From assembly GCF_001423905.1 (NCBI RefSeq), contig NZ_LMPQ01000009.1, forward strand, positions 1 to 64,000: 64,000 bases of DNA, read 5' to 3'. This document shows, one piece after another, positions 43,214 to 50,975 of the stretch. Origin of the DNA: Frigoribacterium sp. Leaf186 (GTDB lineage Bacteria > Actinomycetota > Actinomycetes > Actinomycetales > Microbacteriaceae). The notes below the pieces were generated by a model that saw only the letters and a list, made by a program, of their open reading frames with translations, ran no database searches and was not told the origin of the DNA. Both the position numbers and the translations under genes were made by a program. How positions within the stretch are numbered: the first letter of the stretch is position 1; each line of letters begins with the position of its first letter.

Positions 43214-44320
43214 CTACGCGAGCACCTCGCCCAGGTCGTACGTCGCGGGCACCTCGAGCTGGTCAAAGCCGCACGAGCGGGCCTCGCGGTCGTCGCGCCA
43301 CCGTTCGACCTGGACGGTGTGGCGGAAGCGCGTGCCCTCCATCTGGTCGTAGCGCACCTCGACCACGCGCTCGGGGCGGAGCGGCACGAACGACACGTCC
43401 TTGCCCGACGAGAAGCGGCTGCGCTCGGTCTCGGCGTGCCGCACCTCGCCGTCGTCGTCGCGGTCGACGAACGGCGCCAACTCGTCGACGAGCTCGAGGC
43501 GACGGGCGTCCGAGAACGCGGACGCGCCTCCGACGTTGGTCAGCTCGCCGGCGTCGTCGTACAGCCCCAGCAGCAGCGACCCCACCCCCGCGCCGCTCTT
43601 GTGGACGCGGTAGCCGAGCACGACGACGTCGGCGGTCCGGTGGTGCTTCACCTTGAGCATCGTCCGCTTGCCCGGAGCGTAGGAGGCGCGGGTCGGCTTC
43701 GCGACGACCCCGTCGAGCCCGGCGCCCTCGAACTCGGTCAGCCAGCGACGGGCCGTGGCGACGTCGTCGGTCGCCTGGGTGACGTGCAGGGGGTGACCCG
43801 CGCCTCCCGCGGTCTCGAGCAGCAGCGCGCGACGCTCGGCGAACGGGAGGTCGAGCAGGTCGCGGTCGCCGAGGGCGAGCAGGTCGAAGGCGACGAACGT
43901 CGCCGGGGTGTCGACGCTGAGCGTGGCGACGCGCGAGGCGGCGGGGTGGATGCGCTGGCCGAGGGCCTCCCAGTCGAGGCGTTCGTGGCCCGGCTCTCCG
44001 GTGCGGACGACGATCTCGCCGTCGAGGACGCACGGCCCGGGCAGCACGCGCGCGAGGGCCTCGACGAGTTCGGGGAAGTACCGGGTGAGCATCTTCGATC
44101 CGCGGCTGCCGATCTCGATCGTCAGCGGGGCGCCGTCCGGGGCGCCCGCGTCCGCATCGGCGTCCGCATCGGCCTCGGCCCGCACGGCGTAGACGATGCC
44201 GCGGAACCCGTCCCACTTCGGCTCGTAGCTCAGCCCGCCCTCGACCGAGTCGGGCTCGGGCACCTCGGCCACGGCCTTGGCGAGCATCGGGACGATCGGT
44301 TCGGCGGCGGTCGGGATCAT
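43214..44320 (-). CDS. ATP-dependent DNA ligase (LigD/LigC-type)
   Basis: 368 aa, ATG at 44320. The nucleotidyl Lys is in YEPKWDGFRG (near residue 35), followed by VLDGEIVV (motif III), FVAFDLLALGDRD, GLDGVVAKP (motif IV) and MLKVKHHRTADVVVLG (motif V), then an OB-fold domain. The insert AEADADADADAG between motifs I and III is low-complexity. It should seal breaks using ATP, probably with the neighbouring POL protein in end joining. Convergent with that gene. Confidence 0.9.
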   Translation of the reverse strand: MIPTAAEPIVPMLAKAVAEVPEPDSVEGGLSYEPKWDGFRGIVYAVRAEADADADADAGAPDGAPLTIEIGSRGSKMLTRYFPELVEALARVLPGPCVLDGEIVVRTGEPGHERLDWEALGQRIHPAASRVATLSVDTPATFVAFDLLALGDRDLLDLPFAERRALLLETAGGAGHPLHVTQATDDVATARRWLTEFEGAGLDGVVAKPTRASYAPGKRTMLKVKHHRTADVVVLGYRVHKSGAGVGSLLLGLYDDAGELTNVGGASAFSDARRLELVDELAPFVDRDDDGEVRHAETERSRFSSGKDVSFVPLRPERVVEVRYDQMEGTRFRHTVQVERWRDDREARSCGFDQLEVPATYDLGEVLA

Positions 44321-44370
44321 GCGCCGAGTCTGCTCCCGCCGGGCGGAGGTGCGGCCAGACCCCGGGAAAC

Positions 44371-44406
44371 CGCCGAGACCCCCGTGCGCGCACGGGGGTC
44401 TCGGCG
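44371..44406. repeat. 36-bp perfect palindrome in a divergent promoter region
   Basis: CGCCGAGACCCCCGTGCG and its exact complement meet without a loop. The element lies between the divergent ligase (start 44320) and GT2 gene (start 44463), where a terminator is not expected. See findings. Confidence 0.8.
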
Positions 44407-44462
44407 ACTTCGTGGGGTGTGGGCGGTCGACGGGAACGCCTTCGACCGGGTTGGATGGGCGG

Positions 44463-45542
44463 GTGCGTGTCTGTGTGGTCGTCCCCGTCCGAGACGACGG
44501 AGCCCTGCTCGACGCGTGCCTCCGGTCGCTCGCCCGGCAGACCCGGGTGCCCGACGAGGTGATCGTCGTCGACAACGGCAGCACCGACGACACGGTCGAG
44601 GTGGCCCTGCGCCACGGGGCCCGCGTGGTCACCGAGCCCCAGGTGGGCATCGCCGCGGCCGCGAGCACCGGCTACGACGCCGCCGCCGGGGTGGGGGCCG
44701 AGGCCGGCACCGAGCCGCCCGCCGACCTGATCGGGCGGGTCGACGCCGACAGCGTCCTGCCGCGCACCTGGGTCGCCGACCTCGTGGGCACCCTCGCCGA
44801 CGACCCCGACGTTCTGGCCGTCAGCACGAACGCCCGCTTCTACGACGCGCCCGTCGGCGTCGAGCGCCTGCTGTCGGCCCTCTACGTCGGCGCGTACCAC
44901 CTCGTCATCGGGGCAGCCCTGGCGCACTGGCCGCTGTTCGGCTCGACGATGATGATGCGTCGCACCGCGTGGCTCGACGTCCGCGACGAGGTGCACCGGC
45001 ACGAGGTCCTGCTGCACGACGACATGGACCTCGCCCTGCACCTCGGCGACCGTCAGCTCGCCGGCCGTGGTCGCATCGCCTACCGCCGCGACGTCGTCAC
45101 GGGCATCTCGGCCCGACCGCTCGACCCGGGCAACGCGCCGTGGCTGCGCACCTACCGGGCGCTGCACTCGTTCACGGTGCACGGCACCGACGGCTTGCCC
45201 TGGTCGCGCTGGTTGCGGGCCGACCCGGCCGGGCTCTTCACGCGCCTGGGCTGGACGCCGTCACCGGTGGTGGACGCGCGGGCGGCCGTGGCCGACGGCG
45301 TCGACCCCGCCGACGACCCCGGACGAGGAGGCGCGCGCGACGCGCTCACGGACGTCACCCCCCACGACGAACGGCAGCGCCAGCCCGACCAGCAGCGAGC
45401 CGAGGCCGCCCGCGGCGAGGTCGCCGACGGTGTCGTCGTAGCCCACGAAGATCGCCGAGTCGACGAGGGTGTGGCCCGCCCACTCGCCCATCTCCCACAG
45501 GGTGCCCGCGGTCAGGCCGAAGGCGACCGTCAGCACGACTGA
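44463..45542 (+). CDS. GT2-family glycosyltransferase with run-on C-terminus
   Basis: 359 aa from GTG 44463. The GT-A fold is clear: VCVVVPVRDDGALLDACLRSL, VIVVDNGSTDDTVEVA, acceptor DxD-like GRVDADSVLP and late HDDMDLALHLG. Convincing protein sequence ends near residue 275 (SPVVDARAAVADG). The last ~80 residues (DERQRQPDQQ...) lie antisense to the convergent membrane-protein gene and look like read-through, with no stop until 45542. Product sugar and acceptor unknown. Confidence 0.8.
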   Translation: MRVCVVVPVRDDGALLDACLRSLARQTRVPDEVIVVDNGSTDDTVEVALRHGARVVTEPQVGIAAAASTGYDAAAGVGAEAGTEPPADLIGRVDADSVLPRTWVADLVGTLADDPDVLAVSTNARFYDAPVGVERLLSALYVGAYHLVIGAALAHWPLFGSTMMMRRTAWLDVRDEVHRHEVLLHDDMDLALHLGDRQLAGRGRIAYRRDVVTGISARPLDPGNAPWLRTYRALHSFTVHGTDGLPWSRWLRADPAGLFTRLGWTPSPVVDARAAVADGVDPADDPGRGGARDALTDVTPHDERQRQPDQQRAEAARGEVADGVVVAHEDRRVDEGVARPLAHLPQGARGQAEGDRQHD

Positions 45543-45947
45543 GCCGACGCGGGCGGAGCGACCCGCGCCTCCTCGTCCGGCGTGGACGAGCGACACCACC
45601 CAGCCGGCCCGCTGGGCGAGCACGACGACGACCGCGGCCAGCAGGCCGTTCAGCACGAAGTGCACGACCGTGTCGTACCCGGTGATGCGCGTGTAGAGCT
45701 CGAAGACGCTGCTCCAGGCGGCACCGAGGACGGCGACGCCGACCATCAGGTCGACCGAGGCTCGCAGGCCCAGCATGCGGGGCACGAGGGTGCCGAGCAG
45801 CGCGAGCATCAGCACCGCGATCTCGACGACTCCCCACCCGACGCCGACCACGACGACGCTCAGGGCGGCGACCACCCGCACGGCGTCGGCGACGTACTCG
45901 AGGGTGCCGTGCGGGCGGCGCAGGAAGGTCTCGGCGACGGTGGGCAT
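45261..45947 (-). CDS. Membrane protein of unknown function
   Basis: 228 aa, ATG at 45947, with a perfect AGGAGG inside the 3' end of the upstream EEP gene. About six helices; conserved-looking residues are FELYTRITGYDTVVHFVLNGLLA and LWEMGEWAGHTLVDSAIFVGYDDTVGDLAAGGLGSLL, matching a DUF2238-like (YjdF-type) membrane family. The C-terminal ~30 residues (ERVARASSSGVVGG) pass through a GGAGGCGCG repeat and overlap the GT2 gene by 282 bp in antisense. Translationally linked to the EEP gene. Confidence 0.75.
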   Translation of the reverse strand: MPTVAETFLRRPHGTLEYVADAVRVVAALSVVVVGVGWGVVEIAVLMLALLGTLVPRMLGLRASVDLMVGVAVLGAAWSSVFELYTRITGYDTVVHFVLNGLLAAVVVVLAQRAGWVVSLVHAGRGGAGRSARVGSVVLTVAFGLTAGTLWEMGEWAGHTLVDSAIFVGYDDTVGDLAAGGLGSLLVGLALPFVVGGDVRERVARASSSGVVGGVDAVGHGRPRVHHR

Positions 45948-45948
45948 G

Positions 45949-46860
45949 TCAGTCCTCCTGGGGGCGGTGCGGCCAGCGTACGACGGCGTGCACCGGGTCG
46001 TGGTCGGAGGGAGCGACGCCGCCGGGGCGGAGGGCCCCGACGCCCGCCCGCTCGACGTGGGCGGCGCCGTCGACGAGCAGCCAGTCGAGGCGGCGGCCCC
46101 CGACGCGCGGTGGACCGTAGTTCGAGTACGAGCCCCAGCCGGGGTCGAGGCGCTCGTCGGCGACCTCGCGGCTGTCGACCAGTCGCCCGCGGGTCAGCTC
46201 GCGGTGCGCGGGGGAGTCGACGACGGCGTTGAAGTCGCCCATCACCGCGACGGGCCCCTCGAGGGCGTCGGTGAAGGTGCGCAGCTGCACGGCCGAGTGC
46301 CGCCGCGACCGGGCCGAGAGGTGGTCGAAGTGCGTCACGACGATGTGCAGCCGGGCGCCCGTGGCGAGGTCGGCGAGCTCGGCGTGGACGGCCGTGCGGG
46401 GGATCATGTTGCCGTAGGTGTGCGACCCGGGCACGCGGGGCGTGGCCGACAACCAGAACGACTCGTACCGCACGATCCGCAGCCGGGTGGTGTCGACGTG
46501 CAGCTCGACGCGCTCGCCGCCGCGGTCGCGGTCGCGCCCGGTGCCCACCGACGCGTACCGCTCGCCGAGGGCCTCCGCGAGCTGCGCGGACTGGTCGGGC
46601 AGCGCCTCCTGCACGCCGAGCACCGACGGGCGCTCCGCCTCGAGCAGGAGGCGCAGCGCCGGCAGGCGGGACGCCCAGCGGTCCGCCCGCGCGTGCCTCG
46701 TCGAGAGCACCTGGGGCATGCGGCGACGGATGTTGTAGGTCATGAGGTGCAGGTCGGGAGCGTCCACCGAGCCCACCACCGGCGCCACGGTGGCGTCACC
46801 CGCGCCGGAGGTGGCGGGGGTGGCGGGGGTGGCGGCGGTCGGGTCGGTCGGGGGCGTCAT
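45949..46860 (-). CDS. Endonuclease/exonuclease/phosphatase family protein
   Basis: 303 aa, ATG at 46860. The EEP fold is complete: LMTYNIRR (Asn), GVQEALPDQSAQL (Glu), VVTHFDHLSARSR, VAVMGDFNAVVDSPAHREL and the final SDHDPVHAVV with the catalytic Asp-His. The first 35 residues are Ala/Thr/Pro-rich. It lacks a clear signal peptide, so it probably acts inside the cell on nucleic acid or a phosphate ester. Upstream neighbour of the membrane protein, with a 1-bp gap. Confidence 0.87.
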   Translation of the reverse strand: MTPPTDPTAATPATPATSGAGDATVAPVVGSVDAPDLHLMTYNIRRRMPQVLSTRHARADRWASRLPALRLLLEAERPSVLGVQEALPDQSAQLAEALGERYASVGTGRDRDRGGERVELHVDTTRLRIVRYESFWLSATPRVPGSHTYGNMIPRTAVHAELADLATGARLHIVVTHFDHLSARSRRHSAVQLRTFTDALEGPVAVMGDFNAVVDSPAHRELTRGRLVDSREVADERLDPGWGSYSNYGPPRVGGRRLDWLLVDGAAHVERAGVGALRPGGVAPSDHDPVHAVVRWPHRPQED

Positions 46861-46948
46861 GACAGGTGCGACGGTAGGCCGTCCTGCGCGGCCGCGCCCG
46901 TTCGGGGGGTCGGCGGACGAACGGCCTCGCCGCCTCGACACCGTGCGG

Positions 46949-46966
46949 ATTAGTGTATACACTAAT
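46949..46966. promoter_or_regulatory. GntR-type operator upstream of the TcuA-like gene
   Basis: An 18-bp perfect palindrome, ATTAGTGTATACACTAAT. Its TATACA (46956-46961) can serve as -10, with a weak -35 near 46935. The TGTATACA core recurs at the TctC promoter, pointing to shared control by the GntR gene at 48528. Confidence 0.8.
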
Positions 46967-46991
46967 GATCCGTCTCGACGAGGAGAACCCC

Positions 46992-48524
46992 ATGCCCGAC
47001 ACGCCCCTGCCCGAGTCCGTCGACGTCGTCGTGGTGGGCGGTGGCAACGCCGGTTTCACCGCGGCCCACGCCGCCGCCTCACGAGGTCGCCGGGTGCTGT
47101 TGCTCGAACGAGGCGACGAAGCCGAGTCGGGTGGCAACAGCTACTACACCGCCGGGGCGACCCGCATCGCGCACGCCGGGCTCGCCGACCTGGTCGACAT
47201 CGTCGAGCCCGACGACCGGCACGACGTCACCGAGGTGCCGCCGTACCCGGCCGCCGAGTACGCGGCCGACCTCCGGAAGGTCACCTCGGGTCGCAACGAC
47301 CCCGACATGACCGCCGTGCTCGTCGACGAGTCGCGTGACGCCGTCGCCTGGCTGCACGACCTCGGCCTCCGCTACCGCCTGATGTACGAGCGTCAGGCGT
47401 ACGAGCGCGACGGCGGCGGCTACCTGTTCTGGGGCGGGCTCCACCTCGGCAACGTCGACGGGGGCAAGGGCCTGATCGCCGACCACCGCGCCGTCGCCGA
47501 GCGGCTCGGCTACCGGGTCGCCTACGGGGTCCGCGTCACCGGGTTCGTCACGTCCCCCGCGCGCGGCGCGTCGGACGGCGGTGACGCCCCGGCAGGAGGC
47601 GCGGCGCCCGTCTCGGTCACGGGCGTGACCTGCGTCGACGCCGAGGGCCGCGAGCACGAGGTGCGGGCCGAGTCGGTGGTCGTCGCGTCGGGTGGGTTCG
47701 AGTCGAGCCCCGAGCTGCGGGAGCGCCACCTCGGCCCGGGCTGGGGCTCCGCCGTCGTGCGCGGCACGCCCCTCAACACGGGCGAGCTGATCGAGGCGGC
47801 CCTCGACCTCGGTGCCGCCCGGGGCGGTGACTGGTCCACCGCGCACAGCGTGCAGTGGGACGCGTTCCACCCCGACAACGAGGGCAACCGCGAGCTGACC
47901 AACCGCTTCACCCGCCAGAGCTACCCGCTCGGGGTCATCGTGAACCGTGAGGGCCGACGCTTCGTCGACGAGGGCGAGGACTTCCGCAACTACACGTACG
48001 CCAAGTTCGGCGGGCGCATCCTCGAACAACCCGGGGGCATCGCCTACCAGGTCTTCGACGCGACCCTGCGGCCGATGCTGCGCACCGAGGAGTACGACAT
48101 GCCCGGCATCAGCGTCGTGCAGGCCGACACGCTCGAGCAGCTCGCCGCCTCGCTCGACGTCGACGCGGCGGCGTTCGTCGCGACGATCCGCGAGTACAAC
48201 GCCTCGATCGACCTCTCGGTGCCGTGGGACCCGACCGTCAAGGACGGCCGTCGGGCCGACGTCACGCCCCCGAAGAGCAACTGGGCGACGCCCCTCGAGA
48301 CGGGTCCGTTCTTCGCCTACCCTGTGACCTGTGGCATCACCTTCACCTTCGGCGGACTGGCCGGCGACGTCGACGGCCGGGTGCGACGCGACGACGGGTC
48401 GACCGTGCCGGGGCTCTTCGCCGTCGGCGAGGCGCTCGGCGGGCTCTTCTCCGGCAACTACCCCGGGGGTTCCGGCCTGGCGGCAGGGGCGGTGTTCGGC
48501 CGGCGGGCCGGCCTGGCCGCCTAG
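46992..48524 (+). CDS. tcuA: FAD-dependent dehydrogenase, TcuA/fumarate-reductase-like
   Basis: 510 aa, ATG at 46992 after AGGAGA. The FAD-binding Rossmann motif is VVVVGGGNAGFTAAHAAA (about 10-27), with GGNSYYTAGATR and the catalytic-domain block NREGRRFVDEGEDFRNYTYAKFG. The C-terminal FAD loop is GGLFSGNYPGGSGLAAGAVFGR. Closest known role is tricarballylate dehydrogenase TcuA, which oxidises tricarballylate to cis-aconitate. No TcuB-like electron acceptor is adjacent. Residues about 190-210 carry a GGAGGCGCG-derived insert. Regulated through the palindrome at 46949. Confidence 0.82.
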   Translation: MPDTPLPESVDVVVVGGGNAGFTAAHAAASRGRRVLLLERGDEAESGGNSYYTAGATRIAHAGLADLVDIVEPDDRHDVTEVPPYPAAEYAADLRKVTSGRNDPDMTAVLVDESRDAVAWLHDLGLRYRLMYERQAYERDGGGYLFWGGLHLGNVDGGKGLIADHRAVAERLGYRVAYGVRVTGFVTSPARGASDGGDAPAGGAAPVSVTGVTCVDAEGREHEVRAESVVVASGGFESSPELRERHLGPGWGSAVVRGTPLNTGELIEAALDLGAARGGDWSTAHSVQWDAFHPDNEGNRELTNRFTRQSYPLGVIVNREGRRFVDEGEDFRNYTYAKFGGRILEQPGGIAYQVFDATLRPMLRTEEYDMPGISVVQADTLEQLAASLDVDAAAFVATIREYNASIDLSVPWDPTVKDGRRADVTPPKSNWATPLETGPFFAYPVTCGITFTFGGLAGDVDGRVRRDDGSTVPGLFAVGEALGGLFSGNYPGGSGLAAGAVFGRRAGLAA

Positions 48525-48527
48525 CCG

Positions 48528-49247
48528 GTGAGGTCGGCGGGCGCCGCGGGTGCGGCCGCGGCCGACGACGTGCGCGGTGACGTGGCCGAGCGGCCCACGC
48601 GACACGACGGCGACTCGATCCACGACGAGCTGCGCGCGCAGATCCTGTCGGGCGTCATCCCGCCCGGTGCCGCGTTGCGCGAGGTCGTGCTGGCCGAGCG
48701 CTTCGGCGTCTCGCGCACGCCCGTGCGGGCGGCGCTCGGGCGACTCGAGCACGAACGGCTGCTCGAACGCGGAGCCCGGGGCCTCTTCGTCAAGCGCGTC
48801 GACGCGCGGGAGGTCGTGCAGGTCTACGACGTGCGCATCATGCTCGAGGCCGAGGTGGCGGCGCAGGCCGCCGGCACCCGCGACGACCACGACCTCGAAC
48901 GGCTCGACGGGCTCGTGGCCCGCGACCGCGCGCTCGTCGACCCCCCCGACCGCCTGCGCATGACGACGAACCTCGAGTTCCACGCCGCGCTGTGGGACGC
49001 GGCCCACAACCCGGTGCTGCTCGACCTGCTCGAACGGCTGTCGGTCCACCTGATCCACACCCCGAGCTCGACCCTGTCGGTGGGCGACCGCTGGGTCGAG
49101 GCCCTCGACGAGCACGCCCTGATCGTGGCGGCGATCCGCGAGCGCGACGCCGTGCGCGCCGGTGCCGTCGCCCGGCGGCACATGCAGCGCGCGCGTGAGA
49201 TCCGGCTCGACCTGTTGCGCCTCGAGGTCGACGCCGAACTGGGCTGA
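48528..49247 (+). CDS. GntR-family (FCD) regulator
   Basis: 239 aa from GTG 48528, 3 bp after the flavoprotein stop; the Ala-rich first 20 residues may be untranslated. The winged helix (about 30-95) has LREVVLAERFGVSRTPVRAALGRLEHERLLE. The FCD domain (about 100-230) carries metal/ligand residues in YDVRIMLEAEVA, NLEFHAALWDAAHNPVLLDLL and DEHALIVAAIRERD. Likely a repressor that binds the TGTATACA operators at 46949 and 49294 and is released by a di- or tricarboxylate. Confidence 0.9.
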   Translation: MRSAGAAGAAAADDVRGDVAERPTRHDGDSIHDELRAQILSGVIPPGAALREVVLAERFGVSRTPVRAALGRLEHERLLERGARGLFVKRVDAREVVQVYDVRIMLEAEVAAQAAGTRDDHDLERLDGLVARDRALVDPPDRLRMTTNLEFHAALWDAAHNPVLLDLLERLSVHLIHTPSSTLSVGDRWVEALDEHALIVAAIRERDAVRAGAVARRHMQRAREIRLDLLRLEVDAELG

Positions 49248-49273
49248 CCCGCCCGGCCGAGCGCGCCTCCTCG

Positions 49274-49303
49274 TTGACGCCCGGGGCTCGTCACTGTATA
49301 CAG
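49274..49303 (+). promoter_or_regulatory. Promoter and operator of tctCBA
   Basis: TTGACG (49274-49279), a 17-bp spacer and TATACA (49297-49302) make a near-consensus promoter. The -10 lies inside the palindrome CTGTATACAG (49294-49303), which shares its core with the operator at 46949. Confidence 0.75.
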
Positions 49304-49341
49304 AGTGTGACGAAGACGTCGACGATCGATGAGGAGCAACG

Positions 49342-50385
49342 GTGCCCGCAGACGAACGTGCCCCCGGCGGGGGCCTTCGAGACCGCATCGGCCTGGGGGT
49401 GGTCGTGGCCCTCGCGATCGCCGTCGTGGTCGCCCTCGTGACGACCAACCTGGCCCGCAGCGCCAGCCCGGCGACCGCCATCCAGGCCGCCCTCGGCGGC
49501 CAGCAGCTGCGCATCATGGCGCCGGCCAACCCCGGCGGCGGCTGGGACCAGACGGCCCGCGCCATGCAGTCCTCGCTCGCCGACGTGATCGGCCGCAGCG
49601 AGGTCTACAACGTCGGCGGCGCGGGCGGCACCCCGGGCCTCGCCCAGTTCGTCCAGCACCGCGGCGACGCGAGCCAGCTGATGGCCACCGGCGCGATCAT
49701 GATCGGTGCCGTCATCACGAACGAGTCGCCGTACTCGCTGCAGGACGTCACGATGCTGGCCCGGTTGAGCACCGAGTACCTCGTGCTGGTCGTGCCGGCC
49801 GACTCCGAGATCGAGACCCTCGACCAGTTCGCCCAGCTCATGCGCGACGACGTCGGCGCCCAGTCGATCTCGGGCGGTTCGGCGGGCGGGGTCGAGCAGA
49901 TCCTCGCCGGCCTGTTCGCGCAGGCGGCCGGTGCCGACCCGGCCGAGGTCTCGTACGTGGCCCACTCGGGCGGCGGCGAGGCGCTCACCACGCTGCTCTC
50001 GGGTCGCTCGACCGCGGGCATCTCGGGCATCAGCGAGATCGCGCCCTACATCGCCGACGGTTCGGTGCGGGCGCTCGCGGTGTCGAGCCCCGAGCGGGTC
50101 GAGAACCTGCCCGACGTGGCGACGTTCCACGAGCAGGGCCTCGACGTCGAGCTGCAGAACTGGCGCGGCGTCGCCGCGCCCCCCGGCATCAGCGAAGAAG
50201 ACGAGGAGGCGCTGGTCACCATGCTCACCGAGATGCACGACACCGAGGCCTGGGGCGACATCGTCCAGACCCGCGGGTGGGGCGACGAGTTCCTCACCGG
50301 GCCCGAGTTCGACGAGTTCGTCGCCGCGCAAGAGGAGACCATCGGCACGGTCCTCGACGACATCGGGCTGGGAGGCGACCGATGA
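49342..50385 (+). CDS. tctC: Tripartite tricarboxylate transporter binding protein (TctC)
   Basis: 347 aa, GTG at 49342 after GAGGAG. A single N-terminal hydrophobic segment (about 17-40) ends in RSASPA, acting as a signal or anchor with no lipobox. The mature part is TctC-like: LRIMAPANPGGGWDQTARAMQ, VYNVGGAGGTPGLAQF, and SSPERVENLPDVATFHEQGLDVELQNWRGVAAPPG. It binds carboxylates outside the membrane for TctBA, with which it overlaps (ATGA). Confidence 0.9.
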   Translation: MPADERAPGGGLRDRIGLGVVVALAIAVVVALVTTNLARSASPATAIQAALGGQQLRIMAPANPGGGWDQTARAMQSSLADVIGRSEVYNVGGAGGTPGLAQFVQHRGDASQLMATGAIMIGAVITNESPYSLQDVTMLARLSTEYLVLVVPADSEIETLDQFAQLMRDDVGAQSISGGSAGGVEQILAGLFAQAAGADPAEVSYVAHSGGGEALTTLLSGRSTAGISGISEIAPYIADGSVRALAVSSPERVENLPDVATFHEQGLDVELQNWRGVAAPPGISEEDEEALVTMLTEMHDTEAWGDIVQTRGWGDEFLTGPEFDEFVAAQEETIGTVLDDIGLGGDR

Positions 50386-50972
50386 GCGCCCGCCGGCGCG
50401 AGAAGCCGGGGCCGCCCGGCCTCGACACCACCGAGGTGCGGACGGTCCGCGACCGTCGCGCCGCGCCTCCGTCGTCCGTCGCCGCGCGGGCCGTCGACCA
50501 CCCGGCGGTGGTCAGCGGTGCCGTCACGGCCGTCGTCGGCCTGCTGCTCGTCGTGGCCGCGGTCGTCGTGCTGAGCGACGCCGCGTCGCTGCGCCCGACC
50601 AGCGAGCCGCTCGGGCCGGCGGCCTTCCCGACCATCATCGGGGTGCTGCTCGCGGTGGTGGGTGCCGCGCTCGTCGTCGTCAACCTGCGTTTCGTCCTGG
50701 TCGTCGTGCGTCGCGGCGTCGGCCCGGTCAGCCCGCGCCTCTGGAGCGTGCTCGGCCTCTTGGCCGGCATCGTCGTCTACGGGCTGCTGCTGCCGTTCGT
50801 CGGCTTCACCGTCGTCTCGGTCGCCCTGTTCGTGGCCGGGGCGCTGGTGCTCGGCTCGCCACGACCGTGGTGGCGCCTGGCCCTCTACGGCCTCGTGCTG
50901 GCCGGCGTCATCGTCCTGCTGTTCGACCGCGTGATCGGCCTGGCCCTGCCGGCCGGGCCCTGGGGGTTCTAG
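50382..50972 (+). CDS. tctB: Tripartite tricarboxylate transporter small subunit (TctB)
   Basis: 196 aa, ATG at 50382 overlapping the tctC stop. After a ~45-residue basic cytoplasmic N-terminus come four helices, with GPAAFPTIIGVLLAVVGAAL between the first two, the usual TctB signature. Required with TctA for transport. Confidence 0.88.
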   Translation: MSARRREKPGPPGLDTTEVRTVRDRRAAPPSSVAARAVDHPAVVSGAVTAVVGLLLVVAAVVVLSDAASLRPTSEPLGPAAFPTIIGVLLAVVGAALVVVNLRFVLVVVRRGVGPVSPRLWSVLGLLAGIVVYGLLLPFVGFTVVSVALFVAGALVLGSPRPWWRLALYGLVLAGVIVLLFDRVIGLALPAGPWGF

Positions 50973-50975
50973 ACC

